From the NCBI RefSeq assembly GCF_000719955.1, contig NZ_JOII01000017.1:124001-188000 (forward strand): a stretch of 64,000 bases of DNA, given 5' to 3'. The stretch's first letter is position 1. The number at the start of each line of letters is the position of its first letter. Below are positions 25,513-34,758 of this stretch, piece by piece. Position numbers and translations under genes: made by a program. The stretch is from Streptomyces albidoflavus. GTDB lineage: Bacteria > Actinomycetota > Actinomycetes > Streptomycetales > Streptomycetaceae. The notes beneath the pieces were generated by a model. The model made no database searches, had not been told where the DNA came from, and saw only the letters and a program-made list of their open reading frames with translations.

Positions 25513-26598
25513 TCAGACTCCGGCGTAGGAGTGCTTGCCGGTGACGAAGATGTTGACGCCGTAGTAGTTGAACAGCCAGCAGCCGAAGGCGATCAGCGCC
25601 AGGGCGGCGGCCTTGCGGCCCTTCCAGCCGGCGGTGGCGCGGGCGTGCAGGTAGCAGGCGTAGGCGACCCAGGTGATGAAGGACCAGACCTCCTTGGGGT
25701 CCCACCCCCAGTACCGGCCCCAGGCGTCGCCGGCCCAGATGGCGCCCGCGATGATGGTGAAGGTCCACAGCGGGAAGACGGCGGCGTTGACCCGGTAGGC
25801 GAACTTGTCCAGGGTCGAGGCGGCGGGCAGCCGCTCCATGATCGAGGAGCGCAGCGCGCTGGTCTTCTCGCCCCGGGCGACCTTGGCCTCGTAGAAGTCC
25901 TTCAGCAGGTAGCCGAGGGTGCCGACGGCGCCGAGGTAGAAGACGGCGCCGCAGAAGATGGCGGTGGAGACGTGGATCCACAGCCAGTACGAGTCGAGGG
26001 CGGGGGCCAGCTGGTCGCTGTCGGTGTAGAGGACCGTGGTGGCCAGGCCCAGGTCGAGCAGGACCGTGGTGACCAGGGGCAGGCCGACCCAGCGGACCTT
26101 CTTCTTGGCGAAGAGGAAGCCCAGGTACGTGCCGACGGCCACCGTGGTGAAGGTGATCGAGAACTCGTACATGTTGCCCCAGGGCGCGCGCTGCACCGAC
26201 AGGGCGCGGGCGACGACGCCGGCCGCCTCCAGGACGAAGGCGAGGACCGTCAGCGAGATCGCGATCCGGCCGTAGACGTCGCCCTGCGCGTCGTGGCCGG
26301 CGGCGCCGGGCCCGTCGGGGACGTCGCGGGTGCCGGCGGCCGAGCGGGTGACGACCTTGGGCCGGTCCAGGACGGCGGTCCCGCCGTCCTTCTGGCGGAC
26401 GGTCACGGCGGGCGCGGCGGCCTTCTCGCCCTGCCCGCCGCTGAGCGCGGCGGCGGTGCGGCCGACCTTGCTGCGCCCGCCGAGCACCCACTCGGCGATG
26501 TGGGCGAAGAAGGCCAGGGTGTAGACGGCCATCGAGGAGTAGACCAGCCAGTTGCTGTACTGGGCCAGGTTCTCGTTGGCGGCGGCGGCGAGATTCAC
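25513..26598 (-). CDS. ccsB: Cytochrome c biogenesis protein CcsB (ResC-like)
   Basis: A 361-residue membrane protein that with ResB forms the System II cytochrome c synthase, moving haem across the membrane and attaching it to CXXCH apocytochromes. The haem-handling Trp-rich motif WGWDPKEVWSFITW is near residue 285, and conserved His residues lie in AIFCGAVFYLG and flanking helices. It overlaps resB by four bases (ATGA) as the last gene of tlpA-ccdA-resB-ccsB. The N-terminal soluble insert after the first helices is long, Lys/Ala-rich and probably cytoplasmic. Confidence 0.94.
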   Translation of the reverse strand: MNLAAAANENLAQYSNWLVYSSMAVYTLAFFAHIAEWVLGGRSKVGRTAAALSGGQGEKAAAPAVTVRQKDGGTAVLDRPKVVTRSAAGTRDVPDGPGAAGHDAQGDVYGRIAISLTVLAFVLEAAGVVARALSVQRAPWGNMYEFSITFTTVAVGTYLGFLFAKKKVRWVGLPLVTTVLLDLGLATTVLYTDSDQLAPALDSYWLWIHVSTAIFCGAVFYLGAVGTLGYLLKDFYEAKVARGEKTSALRSSIMERLPAASTLDKFAYRVNAAVFPLWTFTIIAGAIWAGDAWGRYWGWDPKEVWSFITWVAYACYLHARATAGWKGRKAAALALIAFGCWLFNYYGVNIFVTGKHSYAGV

Positions 26599-28418
26599 TT
26601 CTCTGCCCCTTCGGAAGGTACGGCGTCGGGTTCGGCGGCGGTGGGCGCCCGGTCGTGGAGGTCCCCGGCCAGCTCGGCCAGTTCCTCGGGAAGCTTCGCG
26701 GATTCACTGCGGCCGAGTCCGGCCATCTCGACGACGGTCACGCCGTCGTCACCCCGCACGGCCCGGACCCACACCCGGCGCCGCTGGATGAACAGGGAGC
26801 CGGCCAGGCCCGCGATGGCCGCGACGGCTCCGGTGAGCGCCAGTCCGCTGCCGGGCTGGTGCGACACCTGGAAGCTGGCCCACTCCTCGATCTCCTTCTC
26901 GAAGGTGACCGAGCCCATGCCGTCGGGCAGCTCCATGGTCTCGCCGGGCAGCATGCGCTGCTTGAGCAGCTCCCCGTTCTCGTCCTTGAACTCGGTCATC
27001 TTGCTGGTGTCGAGCTGGTAGACGTTCTGCGGCAGCCCGGAGTCCACCCCGAGGCTGCCGTGGTACGCGGAGAGCGCGAGCACGGGGAAGTCCAGCGCGG
27101 GGAACTGCGAGAACATCTCGCCCTTGCCCTCACCGGCGAAGGTCGGCACGAAGAACGCGTTGAAGCCCAGCTGGGTCTTCTCGCCGTCCTTGTCGCGGTA
27201 GCCGTCCAGGACCTTGATGGCCCCGGTGGAGGTGAAGTTGGAGTCGATCGGCAGCAGCGGGACGGGGCCCTTGAAGGCGACCTCGCCGCGCCCGTCCCGG
27301 ACGGTGACGACCGGGGCGTAGCCGTGGCTGATCAGGTAGACCTTGGAGCCGTCGATCTCCAGCGGCCGGTTGACCTCGATGGTCCGCTTCTTCGGCGCGG
27401 CGTCCGGCGACTCGGTGTAGGTGACGTCCGCCTCGAAGGTGCGCGGGGTGCCGCGCTGTGGCCCGGACGGCTCGTAGGTGCCGCTGAACTTGTCCAGGGT
27501 GAAGCTGAACGGCGGCAGGTCCTCGGTGTCGAAGAGGCTGCCGGGCTTGAAGTCGTCGAACTGCGTCAGCGTGTTGGAGAAGCCGTCGCCCTGCACGATG
27601 AGCTTGCCGCCCTCGTACTTGTAGAGCTGGCCGATGCCGAAGGCCACCAGGATGATGATCAGCGACACATGGAAGATCAGGTTCCCCGCCTCGCGGAGGA
27701 AGCCCTTCTCGGCGGAGACGGCGTCGCCGGCCCGGTCGGCCCGGAAGCGGCGCTTCTTCAGCAGCCCGAGCGCGGCCTGACGCACCTCTTCGGGATCGGC
27801 CTCGGTGCGCCAGGTCGCGTACGCCGGGAGCCGGTCCAGGCGGCGCGGGGCGCGCGGCGGGCGGCCGCGGAGCTGGCCGACGAACTGCCAGGTGCGCGGG
27901 ACGATGCAGCCGATGAGGGAGACGAAGAGCAGGATGTAGATCGCGGAGAACCACACCGAGCTGTAGACGTTGAAGAGGCCGAGCTTGTCGTAGATCGGCG
28001 AGAGCGTCTCGTGGGCCTCGCGGAACTCCTCGACCTTCATCTCGTCGATGCCGGTCTGCGGGATGAGCGAGCCGGGGATCGCGCCGAAGGAGAGCAGGAA
28101 GAGCAGGATCAGCGCGACCCGCATCGAGGTGAGCTGCCGCCAGAACCAGCGGGCCCAGCCGGCGCACTCGCGCCAGGTCCAGGCGAGCGCGCCGCCCAGG
28201 CCCGGCTTGCGGACACCGCCGAAGGAGCCCGGGACGGACTGCCCCTCCTCCGGCGCCTCCAGGGGGGTCGTGGAGAGCTGGGAGCCGGCCTCGCTCAGCT
28301 CGCGGTCGTCCGCGACGGCGGTGTCCGCCTTCGCCGGATCGGGGCTGTTCGTCACCAGGGTGCCTTCGCGCTTCTCTTCGGGGTCTTCGGCGGGCGGGGG
28401 TACGGGTCGGTCGGGCAC
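26595..28418 (-). CDS. resB: Cytochrome c biogenesis protein ResB
   Basis: About 607 residues. A disordered acidic N-terminus is followed by WRQLTSMRVALILLFLLSFGAIPGSLIPQ, the signature first helix and loop of ResB/Ccs1. Two more helices and a large extracytoplasmic domain follow, closing with a C-terminal helix (GLALTGAVAAIAGLAGSLFIQRRR). ResB is the partner of CcsB in haem delivery and apocytochrome binding. The GTG at 28418 lies two bases after the ccdA stop; a GTG at the TNSPDPAK segment is an alternative start. The following gene overlaps it by four bases. Confidence 0.94.
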   Translation of the reverse strand: MPDRPVPPPAEDPEEKREGTLVTNSPDPAKADTAVADDRELSEAGSQLSTTPLEAPEEGQSVPGSFGGVRKPGLGGALAWTWRECAGWARWFWRQLTSMRVALILLFLLSFGAIPGSLIPQTGIDEMKVEEFREAHETLSPIYDKLGLFNVYSSVWFSAIYILLFVSLIGCIVPRTWQFVGQLRGRPPRAPRRLDRLPAYATWRTEADPEEVRQAALGLLKKRRFRADRAGDAVSAEKGFLREAGNLIFHVSLIIILVAFGIGQLYKYEGGKLIVQGDGFSNTLTQFDDFKPGSLFDTEDLPPFSFTLDKFSGTYEPSGPQRGTPRTFEADVTYTESPDAAPKKRTIEVNRPLEIDGSKVYLISHGYAPVVTVRDGRGEVAFKGPVPLLPIDSNFTSTGAIKVLDGYRDKDGEKTQLGFNAFFVPTFAGEGKGEMFSQFPALDFPVLALSAYHGSLGVDSGLPQNVYQLDTSKMTEFKDENGELLKQRMLPGETMELPDGMGSVTFEKEIEEWASFQVSHQPGSGLALTGAVAAIAGLAGSLFIQRRRVWVRAVRGDDGVTVVEMAGLGRSESAKLPEELAELAGDLHDRAPTAAEPDAVPSEGAEK

Positions 28419-28420
28419 GG

Positions 28421-29212
28421 TCAGATCCCCACCTCGAAGCCGCTGGTCCACACCTGCATCTCCTGGACCAGGTGGTCCCAGGCGCCGGTGACCAGGAGCA
28501 GGCCGGTGGCGATCAGCATGAGGCCGCCGATCCGCATCACCCAGGCATAGTGCTTCTTGACCCAGCCGAAGGCGCCGAGCGCCTTCCGGAAGGCCACGGC
28601 CGCCAGTATGAAGGGGACGCCCAGGCCCAGGCAGTAGACCACCATCAGCAGCGCGCCGCGCCCGGCGGTGCCGTCGACGAGGGCGAGGTTGGTGACGGCG
28701 GCCAGGGTCGGGCCCATGCACGGCGTCCAGCCGATGCCGAAGAGGACCCCGAGCATCGGCGCGCCCCACAGGCCCCGTCCGGGCCTGACGTGGAAGCGGA
28801 ACTCCCGGCGGGTCAGCCAGGACATGCCGCCCATGAAGAAGAGGCCGAGCAGGATCGTCAGGCCGCCCAGCACGCGGGAGATGATCTCGCGGTGCTCCTG
28901 GAGGGTCATCCCGATGCCGCCGAAGAGGGCGCCGCCGGAGACGAAGACCACGGTGAAGCCGAGGACGAAGAGCGAGGCACCGAGCGCCATCCGGCCCCGG
29001 CGGGCCTCGCCGAGGTCGGTACCGCTGATGCCGGTGACGTAGGAGAGGTAGCCGGGGACGAGCGGCAGCACGCACGGCGAGAAGAACGAGACGAGCCCGG
29101 CGAGCAGCGCGATCGGCAGGGCCAGCAGGAGGGCGCCGCCCTGCACGGTCTCGTTGGGCGTGGCCGCGAGGAAGGCGGCGGCCTCGGTCACGGGCGTGGA
29201 CACGGGGGTCAC
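28421..29212 (-). CDS. ccdA: Cytochrome c biogenesis protein CcdA (thiol-disulfide transporter)
   Basis: A 263-residue, six-helix membrane protein. The two redox cysteines are in SFFSPCVLPLVPGYLSYV and GIGWTPCMGPTLAAVTN, the duplicated P-C motifs of CcdA/DsbD. It passes electrons from cytoplasmic thioredoxin to extracytoplasmic thiol reductases, here the TlpA-like lipoprotein encoded just upstream. The GTG start overlaps the tlpA stop (GTGA). All signs point to one operon that keeps apocytochrome cysteines reduced for haem attachment. Confidence 0.96.
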   Translation of the reverse strand: MTPVSTPVTEAAAFLAATPNETVQGGALLLALPIALLAGLVSFFSPCVLPLVPGYLSYVTGISGTDLGEARRGRMALGASLFVLGFTVVFVSGGALFGGIGMTLQEHREIISRVLGGLTILLGLFFMGGMSWLTRREFRFHVRPGRGLWGAPMLGVLFGIGWTPCMGPTLAAVTNLALVDGTAGRGALLMVVYCLGLGVPFILAAVAFRKALGAFGWVKKHYAWVMRIGGLMLIATGLLLVTGAWDHLVQEMQVWTSGFEVGI

Positions 29213-29835
29213 TTCTCCGCGAGGACCGGGTCGATCATCGCCCGCAGCTGCTTCTCGCTCACCGCCTGGAGGGTGCGGGCCGCGATCTTCCCGTCCCGGT
29301 CGATGACGACCGTGGAGGGGATGGCCTGCGGCGAGAGGCTGCCGCGCGGGAAGCGCAGGATCTGCTTGCCCTGCGGGTCGTACAGGCTCGGGTACCCGAC
29401 CTCGTAGTCCTTCTCGAAGGCGAGGGCCGGGCCCTTGTTGGAGTCGCGGGTGTTGATGCCGACGAACTGGACGCCCTGGTCGGCGGTGTCCTTGGCGACC
29501 TTGACCAGGTTGGGGGCCTCGGCGCGGCAGGGGGCGCACCAGGAGCCCCAGACGTTGACGACGACGACCTTGCCCTTGTGGTCGGCGAGGTCGAAGGTGG
29601 CGCCGTCGAGGGTCTCGCCGCCGATGGCGGGGGCGTCCTTGCGCTCCCCCTTGTCGACCGTGGCGATGCCGTCCTTGCCCGCGACGTAGTTGGCGCCGGA
29701 GCCGCTCTGCGTGGTCCCGCCGTTCCCTTCACCGCAGGCCGTCAGCAGCAGGGCGGCGACGGCGGCCGACGCGGTCAGCGAGAGGCGCCGGGTGAGGACA
29801 CGGCGAGAGCGGGGGGCACGGCTGGCGGCACTCAT
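29209..29835 (-). CDS. TlpA/ResA-like thioredoxin lipoprotein
   Basis: A 208-residue exported thioredoxin. The N-terminus is a basic region and hydrophobic signal ending in the lipobox LLLTACG near residue 33, so it should be lipid-anchored outside the membrane. The active site is WGSWCAPCRAEAP (CXXC), with the TlpA/ResA insertion and VQFVGINTRDSN typical of the family. It reduces cysteine pairs in apocytochromes, recharged by CcdA. First gene of the four-gene operon. The 144 bases between it and the next gene downstream hold nothing recognised. Confidence 0.95.
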   Translation of the reverse strand: MSAASRAPRSRRVLTRRLSLTASAAVAALLLTACGEGNGGTTQSGSGANYVAGKDGIATVDKGERKDAPAIGGETLDGATFDLADHKGKVVVVNVWGSWCAPCRAEAPNLVKVAKDTADQGVQFVGINTRDSNKGPALAFEKDYEVGYPSLYDPQGKQILRFPRGSLSPQAIPSTVVIDRDGKIAARTLQAVSEKQLRAMIDPVLAEK

Positions 29836-29979
29836 GTGAAAAGTTTCCCATGCCGGTTCCGGGGATCTTGGGCACCCCCCTCTACGGGGTGGCCGCGAGG
29901 AGATCGCGCAGCTGGGGACGGCCGGGCCACGGCGTCGGACGGACCCGGACGGCCCCGCTGCGGAATCGTTCCTTCTACG

Positions 29980-31308
29980 TCAGGTACCGGGCCCCTTGCG
30001 CCCCACGCCACCTGTGTCACCCGTACCGTCGGCGCCGCCGTCCGTGCCGTCCGCACTCCCCGTCCCGTCGGCCTTCAGGTACGCCTTCCAGCCGCCGGGC
30101 GGGGTCTCGCCGACGCCCAGGGCGCGGAGCTTGCCGAGCACCTCGGGCTTCTGCACGTCGAGCCAGTCGACGAGTTGCCGGAAGGAGACAAGCCGGACGT
30201 CCTTCTCCCCCGCCATCTGCTTCAGCGACTCCTCGACGGCGTCCATGTAGATGCCGCCGTTCCACTCCTCGAAGTGGTTGCCGATGAACAGGGGCGCGCG
30301 GTTCGACTCGTACGCCCGGCGGAACCCGGCCAGGTACGCGCCGGTCGCCTGCTCGCGCCAGGCCGGGTAGTTGCCGGGCGGGCCCTTGGTGGAGTTCTGG
30401 GACTGGTTGTACATGAAGTTGTAGTCCATCGAGAGCGTCTCGAAGGAGCGCCCCGGGAAGGGCACGGCCTGCAGGGGCAGGTCCCACAGCCCCTCGCGCT
30501 TGACCGGCCAGGTCTGCCGGCCGCCGGGCGAGGAGGCGTCGTACCGCCAGCCCAGTTCGCGGGCCTTCGGCAGCAGGTTGTTCTGGCCGAGCAGGCAGGG
30601 CGTGCGGCCGCCGACCAGTTCCTTGTCGTAGTCGAACGGCAGCGGGTCCTCGTCCTCCCACCCGGTGTGGGTGCGCCACTGCTGGACGTACGCCTTGGCC
30701 TGCTCGATCTCCGCGCCCCACTGGGCCGGGGTCCAGTTGGCCACCGAACCGGAGCCGCCGCAGAAGTGGCCGTTGAAGTGGGTGCCGATCTCGTGGCCGT
30801 CGAGCCAGGCGCGCCGGACCCCCGCGAGGGTGTCCTTGATGTGCGCGTCGGTCAGGTACCCGATGTCGGAGGCGCCGACCGGGTTGTTCGGCGGGCTGTA
30901 CAGCCGCTTCTTCGACTCCGGGAGGAGGTAGAGCCCCGAGAGGAAGAAGGTCATGTGGGCGTCGTGCTGCTCGGCCAGGTCCAGGAACCGGGTGAAGAGG
31001 CCGTTCCCCACCTCCCCCGCCCCGTCCCAGGAGAAGACCACGAACTGCGGCGGCTTCTCCCCGGGCTCCAGCGGCTTCGGCGCCTCGGGCTGGTGCGGCT
31101 GCTTCCCGGTGTACGAGGTCGAGCCGTCACCGATCAGTTCCGCCTCGGGCTTGTCGGGCTTTCCTCCGCCCTGCTCACCGTCGCCCGGATCTTCCCCCGA
31201 TCCCGGGCCACCGCTGCCGGCGTTCCCCACCCCGCAGGCGGCCAGCAGGGGAGCGGCGGTCGCTCCCGCACCCAGCGCCAGCAGGTCCCGACGGGTGATT
31301 TGTCGCAT
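29980..31308 (-). CDS. Polysaccharide deacetylase-like exported lipoprotein
   Basis: About 442 residues. The start RQITRRDLLALGAGATAAP has a twin-arginine motif and ends in lipobox LLAACG, so it is probably a Tat-exported lipoprotein. A Gly/Asp-rich linker follows. The NodB-type fold begins at QFVVFSWDGAGE with the first catalytic/metal Asp, and HEIGTHFNGHFCGG gives the metal-binding His-x3-His pair. It likely deacetylates cell-wall or extracellular polysaccharide. The ATG at 31308 is preceded by AAAGGGGATATC. The C-terminus is a Gly/Asp-rich tail. The substrate is unknown. Confidence 0.85.
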   Translation of the reverse strand: MRQITRRDLLALGAGATAAPLLAACGVGNAGSGGPGSGEDPGDGEQGGGKPDKPEAELIGDGSTSYTGKQPHQPEAPKPLEPGEKPPQFVVFSWDGAGEVGNGLFTRFLDLAEQHDAHMTFFLSGLYLLPESKKRLYSPPNNPVGASDIGYLTDAHIKDTLAGVRRAWLDGHEIGTHFNGHFCGGSGSVANWTPAQWGAEIEQAKAYVQQWRTHTGWEDEDPLPFDYDKELVGGRTPCLLGQNNLLPKARELGWRYDASSPGGRQTWPVKREGLWDLPLQAVPFPGRSFETLSMDYNFMYNQSQNSTKGPPGNYPAWREQATGAYLAGFRRAYESNRAPLFIGNHFEEWNGGIYMDAVEESLKQMAGEKDVRLVSFRQLVDWLDVQKPEVLGKLRALGVGETPPGGWKAYLKADGTGSADGTDGGADGTGDTGGVGRKGPGT

Positions 31309-31442
31309 GATATCCCCTTTCCGCGCTGCCCCCATACAACGCCGACAAGGGGTTAGAGGCCGAGACCCACACACAGGTTCCCCACTCGACCACCCGTCTG
31401 CCAGACCTTCACGCCTCACCCCAGGGGGTCACAAACGGTGAC

Positions 31443-31760
31443 GCCTCAGACGCCGGCGGGGCTCTGGCCTCAGACGCCGGCCGGGCTATTCGGCCTCAGG
31501 TGCCGGCCGGGCTGGGTGGGGTGGCCTCAAACGCCGGCCGGGCTGTCAATCAGCCCGGCCGGCGTTTGAGGCCAAGTAGCCCGGCCGGCGCTTGAGGCCA
31601 CCAAGCCGGGCCGGCGTCTGAGGCCACTCAGCCGGGCCGGCGTTTGAGGCCATCGGTGACCGGTGCCGACGCCTCGCGGCACCGATCCGGGGCCCGAGTC
31701 CGGCACCATCCCAGCCCGGCCGGCGCTTGAGGCCACCGAGCCCGGCCGGCGCTTGAGGCC
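31443..31760. repeat. Array of ten 22-bp GC-rich palindromic repeats, four direct then six inverted
   Basis: The 31309-31810 interval has no gene and is dominated by this array. Forward copies (core GCCTCAAACGCCGGCCGGGC) start at 31443 (degenerate), 31466, 31492 and 31523. Reverse copies (AGCCCGGCCGGCGTTTGAGG plus CC, or GCTTGAGG) start at 31552, 31578, 31604, 31630, 31713 and 31739. Copies 4 and 5 face each other across TCAAT and form a perfect 23-bp stem (31523-31545 with 31551-31573). Spacers are short and unrelated. No associated transposase is present. Confidence 0.9.
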
Positions 31761-31762
31761 AC

Positions 31763-31795
31763 AAAAAAGGGGCCAGGCCCACCGGGCCTGACCCC
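31763..31795 (-). terminator. Rho-independent terminator with T-run
   Basis: On the minus strand a GC-rich hairpin (GGGGTCAGGCCC / GGGCCTGGCCCC, one mismatch) is followed by six T (31768-31763). It terminates the phosphatase and hemL transcripts, 16 bases after the phosphatase stop. A real U-tract is rare in this genome type. Confidence 0.9.
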
Positions 31796-31810
31796 CACAG
31801 AGAGAAACCC

Positions 31811-32455
31811 TCAGCGGCGCGGAAGCAGATGTTCGGGTACGAGGTCCCGGGCCGGCTCGGAGTAGCCGACGGAGACGATCCGGTCACCGCGGTAGGTGAA
31901 CGAGGTCAGGGAGGCGAGCGAGCACTGCCGCCGCCGCGGATCGTGCCAGAGCCGCCGCCGCTCGACATAGCTCCGCACGGTCCAGATCGGCAGCTGATGA
32001 CTGACGAGCACAGCCTCGTGCCCCCGGGCCGCGGCGGCAGCCGCGTCGAGCGCCTTGGTCATCCGCACGACCTGGTCGATGTACGGCTCCCCCCACGAGG
32101 GCCGGAACGGATTGGTCAGATGCCGCCAGTTGGCAGGCTTCCGCAGCGCCCCGTCCCCGACCCCGAACGTCTTCCCCTGGAAGACGTTCCCGGCCTCGAT
32201 GAGCCGCGCGTCCGACCCCAGCTCCACCCCGTGCGCCTGTGCGACGGGCGTCGCGGTCTCCTGCGCCCGCTCCAGCGGGGAGGCGACGACATGGGTGATG
32301 TCCCGCCCCGCGAGATGCTCCGCCACCCGGTCGGCCATCTTCCGGCCCAGCTCGGAGAGGTGGTACCCGGGCAGCCGCCCGTACAGGATCCCCGAAGGGT
32401 TCTCCACCTCGCCGTGCCGCATCAGATGGACGACGGTGATCTCGTCGGCGCTCAT
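31811..32455 (-). CDS. Histidine phosphatase family protein
   Basis: A 214-residue phosphoglycerate-mutase-like phosphatase. The nucleophile motif is LMRHGEVENPSG near residue 12, and the second His is in AVLVSHQLPIWTVR. The pattern RHGE...SPLERAQETA is that of small-molecule or phosphoprotein phosphatases rather than glycolytic mutases. Its ATG lies 49 bases after the hemL stop on the same strand, so cotranscription is likely. Its substrate is unknown. Confidence 0.9.
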   Translation of the reverse strand: MSADEITVVHLMRHGEVENPSGILYGRLPGYHLSELGRKMADRVAEHLAGRDITHVVASPLERAQETATPVAQAHGVELGSDARLIEAGNVFQGKTFGVGDGALRKPANWRHLTNPFRPSWGEPYIDQVVRMTKALDAAAAAARGHEAVLVSHQLPIWTVRSYVERRRLWHDPRRRQCSLASLTSFTYRGDRIVSVGYSEPARDLVPEHLLPRR

Positions 32456-32504
32456 CGCGTTCCCTTCCGCTTCGCTGCTCGTTGGCTGGTTCTCCGGCCC
32501 TGGC

Positions 32505-33821
32505 TCATGCCGTGGCCTCGGCCGCCGCGCGGGCCGCGGCCGGCAGGGCGGCGGCGATCCGCTCGACGGCGCGGTCGTCGTGCGCCGTCGAGACGAACCA
32601 GGACTCGAAGGAGGACGGGGGCAGGTAGACCCCCTGGGCCAGCATCGAGTGGAAGAACGCGGTGAAGCGGAAGCTTTCCTGCCGCTTCGCGTCGTCGTAG
32701 TCGCGGACCTCGTCGGCGGTGAAGAACACCGAGAACATATTGGAGGCGTTCTGCACCCGGTGCGCAACGCCCTCCTTGGCCAGCGCCGCCGAGACCAGCC
32801 CGCGCAGCTCGGCGGAGACCGCGTCGATCGTGTCGTACGCGCCCTGGTCGAGCAGGCGGAACTGGGCGAGCCCGGCAGCGGTGGCGACCGGGTTCCCGGA
32901 GAGGGTGCCGGCCTGGTAGACGGGCCCGGCGGGGGCGAGCGAGGCCATCACGTCGGCGCGGCCGCCGAAGGCCGCCGCCGGGAAGCCGCCGCCCATGACC
33001 TTGCCGAAGGTCATCAGGTCGGGCCGGACGCCCTCGACGCCGTACCAGCCGGCCCGCGAGGTACGGAAACCGGTCATGACCTCGTCGGAGACGAAGAGCG
33101 CGCCGTTCTCGCGGCAGAGCCGGGCGAGTCCGGCGTTGAACCCCTCGCCGGGCGGGACGACGCCCATGTTGCCCGGGGCGGCCTCGGTGATGACGCACGC
33201 GATCTCGCCGGGGTGGGCGGCGAAGGCGGCGGCGACGGCGTCGAGGTCGTTGTAGGGCAGCACGATGGTGTCGCCGGCCTGGGCGCCGGTGACGCCGGGA
33301 GTGTCCGGGAGCGCGAAGGTGGCGAGCCCGGAGCCGGCCGCGGCGAGCAGCGCGTCGACGTGGCCGTGGTAGCACCCGGCGAACTTGATCACCTTGGCGC
33401 GGCCGGTGAAGCCCCGGGCGAGCCGGATCGCGGACATGGTCGCCTCGGTCCCGGAGGAGACCAGGCGGACCTGCTCGACCGGCTCGATCCGGGCGACGAT
33501 CTCCTCGGCGAGCGCCACCTCGCCCTCACCGGGCGTCCCGAAGGAGGTGCCGCGGGCCACGGCCTCCTGGACGGCGGCGACGACCTCGGGGTGGGCATGG
33601 CCGAGGATCATCGGCCCCCACGAGCAGACGAGGTCGACGTACTCCCGGCCGTCGGCGTCGGTGAGGTACGGACCCGTGCCGGACACCATGAACCGGGGCG
33701 TACCGCCCACCGCGCCGAAAGCGCGTACGGGAGAGTTCACGCCGCCGGGTGTCACGGAGGCCGCACGGTCGAAGAGCGTCTGCGAAACTGGGGCTTCGTA
33801 CTGATAGGTCACACAAGCCAT
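32505..33821 (-). CDS. hemL: Glutamate-1-semialdehyde 2,1-aminomutase
   Basis: 438 residues, the family's normal length. A PLP enzyme converting glutamate-1-semialdehyde to 5-aminolevulinate, the last step of the C5 route whose first enzyme (HemA) is encoded at the right end of this window. It has [17 protein letters not shown] at the N-terminus and the PLP lysine in [17 protein letters not shown] near residue 270, followed by [18 protein letters not shown]. The ATG at 33821 gives the expected length; a GTG nine bases on, or an ATG-like extension upstream, are less likely. The ribosome binding site is weak. Confidence 0.96.
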   Translation of the reverse strand: MACVTYQYEAPVSQTLFDRAASVTPGGVNSPVRAFGAVGGTPRFMVSGTGPYLTDADGREYVDLVCSWGPMILGHAHPEVVAAVQEAVARGTSFGTPGEGEVALAEEIVARIEPVEQVRLVSSGTEATMSAIRLARGFTGRAKVIKFAGCYHGHVDALLAAAGSGLATFALPDTPGVTGAQAGDTIVLPYNDLDAVAAAFAAHPGEIACVITEAAPGNMGVVPPGEGFNAGLARLCRENGALFVSDEVMTGFRTSRAGWYGVEGVRPDLMTFGKVMGGGFPAAAFGGRADVMASLAPAGPVYQAGTLSGNPVATAAGLAQFRLLDQGAYDTIDAVSAELRGLVSAALAKEGVAHRVQNASNMFSVFFTADEVRDYDDAKRQESFRFTAFFHSMLAQGVYLPPSSFESWFVSTAHDDRAVERIAAALPAAARAAAEATA

Positions 33822-33949
33822 GGTGTCAGAGCCTTCGAAGTTCCTGCGGACCGGTGTTCGGCGGACGTTTCGCTCCACGTCGGCGGGGGAGGCCAATGAC
33901 ACGATGATCGGGTTGCGCGGCGGGCTGTGCGGCGCGGAAAAGCACTCGG

Positions 33950-34159
33950 GTGGAGATATGCATCGCGGTGGCGGACTGGGCGAGGGGACCGGTGACCTCG
34001 GACCCCGGCGTGCCCGGAGGGGAAAGCACCGGCGCGACGCCGCATCTCGGGCTCAGGACCAGGCACCGGCACGCGGTGGCGTGGAGCCGGCGCGCGAGGG
34101 GACCGACCGGGGGGAGACCGGGCAGAGCGAGATCAGGAGTGGGGGCCGGGTGGGGGTGA
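33950..34159 (+). CDS. Possible small gene coupled to the next (69 aa)
   Basis: A GTG-started frame, with GGTG-type sequence upstream, encoding 69 residues: [20 protein letters not shown], then a Gly/Arg-rich tail. Its first 50 codons have G/C-rich third positions. Its TGA overlaps the GTG of the following gene as GTGA. Such overlap is the usual sign of translational coupling in this genome. The Arg-rich C-terminus is low complexity, so chance remains possible. I do not recognise it. Confidence 0.4.
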   Translation: MEICIAVADWARGPVTSDPGVPGGESTGATPHLGLRTRHRHAVAWSRRARGPTGGRPGRARSGVGAGWG

Positions 34160-34587
34160 CCTACAAGTACTTCGGCGCGCCGAACGGCGCCACGGCGGCC
34201 CGGGTGCCGCTCTCGATGCGTCCCGAGGAACTGGGCGGCGACGAGCTGGGCATGGGCGGCATGTTCACCCGCATCAAGCCCGAGACGGTCTCGGCCATGG
34301 TCCTGACCGGCATCGAGGGCATACCGCTGCACCGCGTCCCGCCCCTCGAACTGGTCGTCCTCCACCCGGACTACGCGGTCGTCAAGCTCCCGATGACCGT
34401 GGTGGACCCCCTGCGGGGCATCGGCGAGGAATCGGTCGGCGCGGCGGCCTTCATCTGGTCCACCGTCCCCGACCGCGGCGGCCCGAGCGACGCCTTCAAC
34501 GTCTACCAACTCCTCCACGAATGGCAGGACTTCTCCCACCGGCTCCATGAGGCGGGGCATCAGCCCTACTGCCTGGTGTGGCCCTAG
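34156..34587 (+). CDS. Conserved hypothetical protein (143 aa)
   Basis: Begins [20 protein letters not shown] and has a compact, non-repetitive sequence: LGMGGMFTRIKPETVSAMVLTG, LVVLHPDYAVVKLPMTVVDPLR, QLLHEWQDFSHRLHEAG. No signal peptide or membrane helix. The GTG at 34156 overlaps the stop of the small upstream frame; GTG at 34150 with AGGAG at 34135-34139 is an alternative. Codon usage is typical and the gene is divergent from hemL. I do not recognise a family or function; its restricted, globular character suggests a streptomycete-specific protein. Confidence 0.75.
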   Translation: MTYKYFGAPNGATAARVPLSMRPEELGGDELGMGGMFTRIKPETVSAMVLTGIEGIPLHRVPPLELVVLHPDYAVVKLPMTVVDPLRGIGEESVGAAAFIWSTVPDRGGPSDAFNVYQLLHEWQDFSHRLHEAGHQPYCLVWP

Positions 34588-34758
34588 CCACGAGCCACCA
34601 CCCCCTGGCCACGAGGGGCGTTTTCCAGCCGTATTCGGCTTCTCCGACCGGATGATGATGCATCGTCAGCGGTCTGGGCAGTTCTATGCTTCGACGGGAC
34701 TGTAGAAGCAGTTTCCGCAGGCAGGACTGTACGCAGATCGTGAAGGAGAACGCCCGAC

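Noticed and set aside
31443..31760. Regular repeats that could suggest a CRISPR array
   Set aside because: Copies are in both orientations, spacers vary from 3 to over 60 bases, the repeat itself is GC-rich and self-complementary, and there are no cas genes.
33826..34560. 244-codon minus-strand frame opposite the 143-aa gene
   Set aside because: No family motifs, lower codon bias than the plus-strand frame, and no ribosome binding site.
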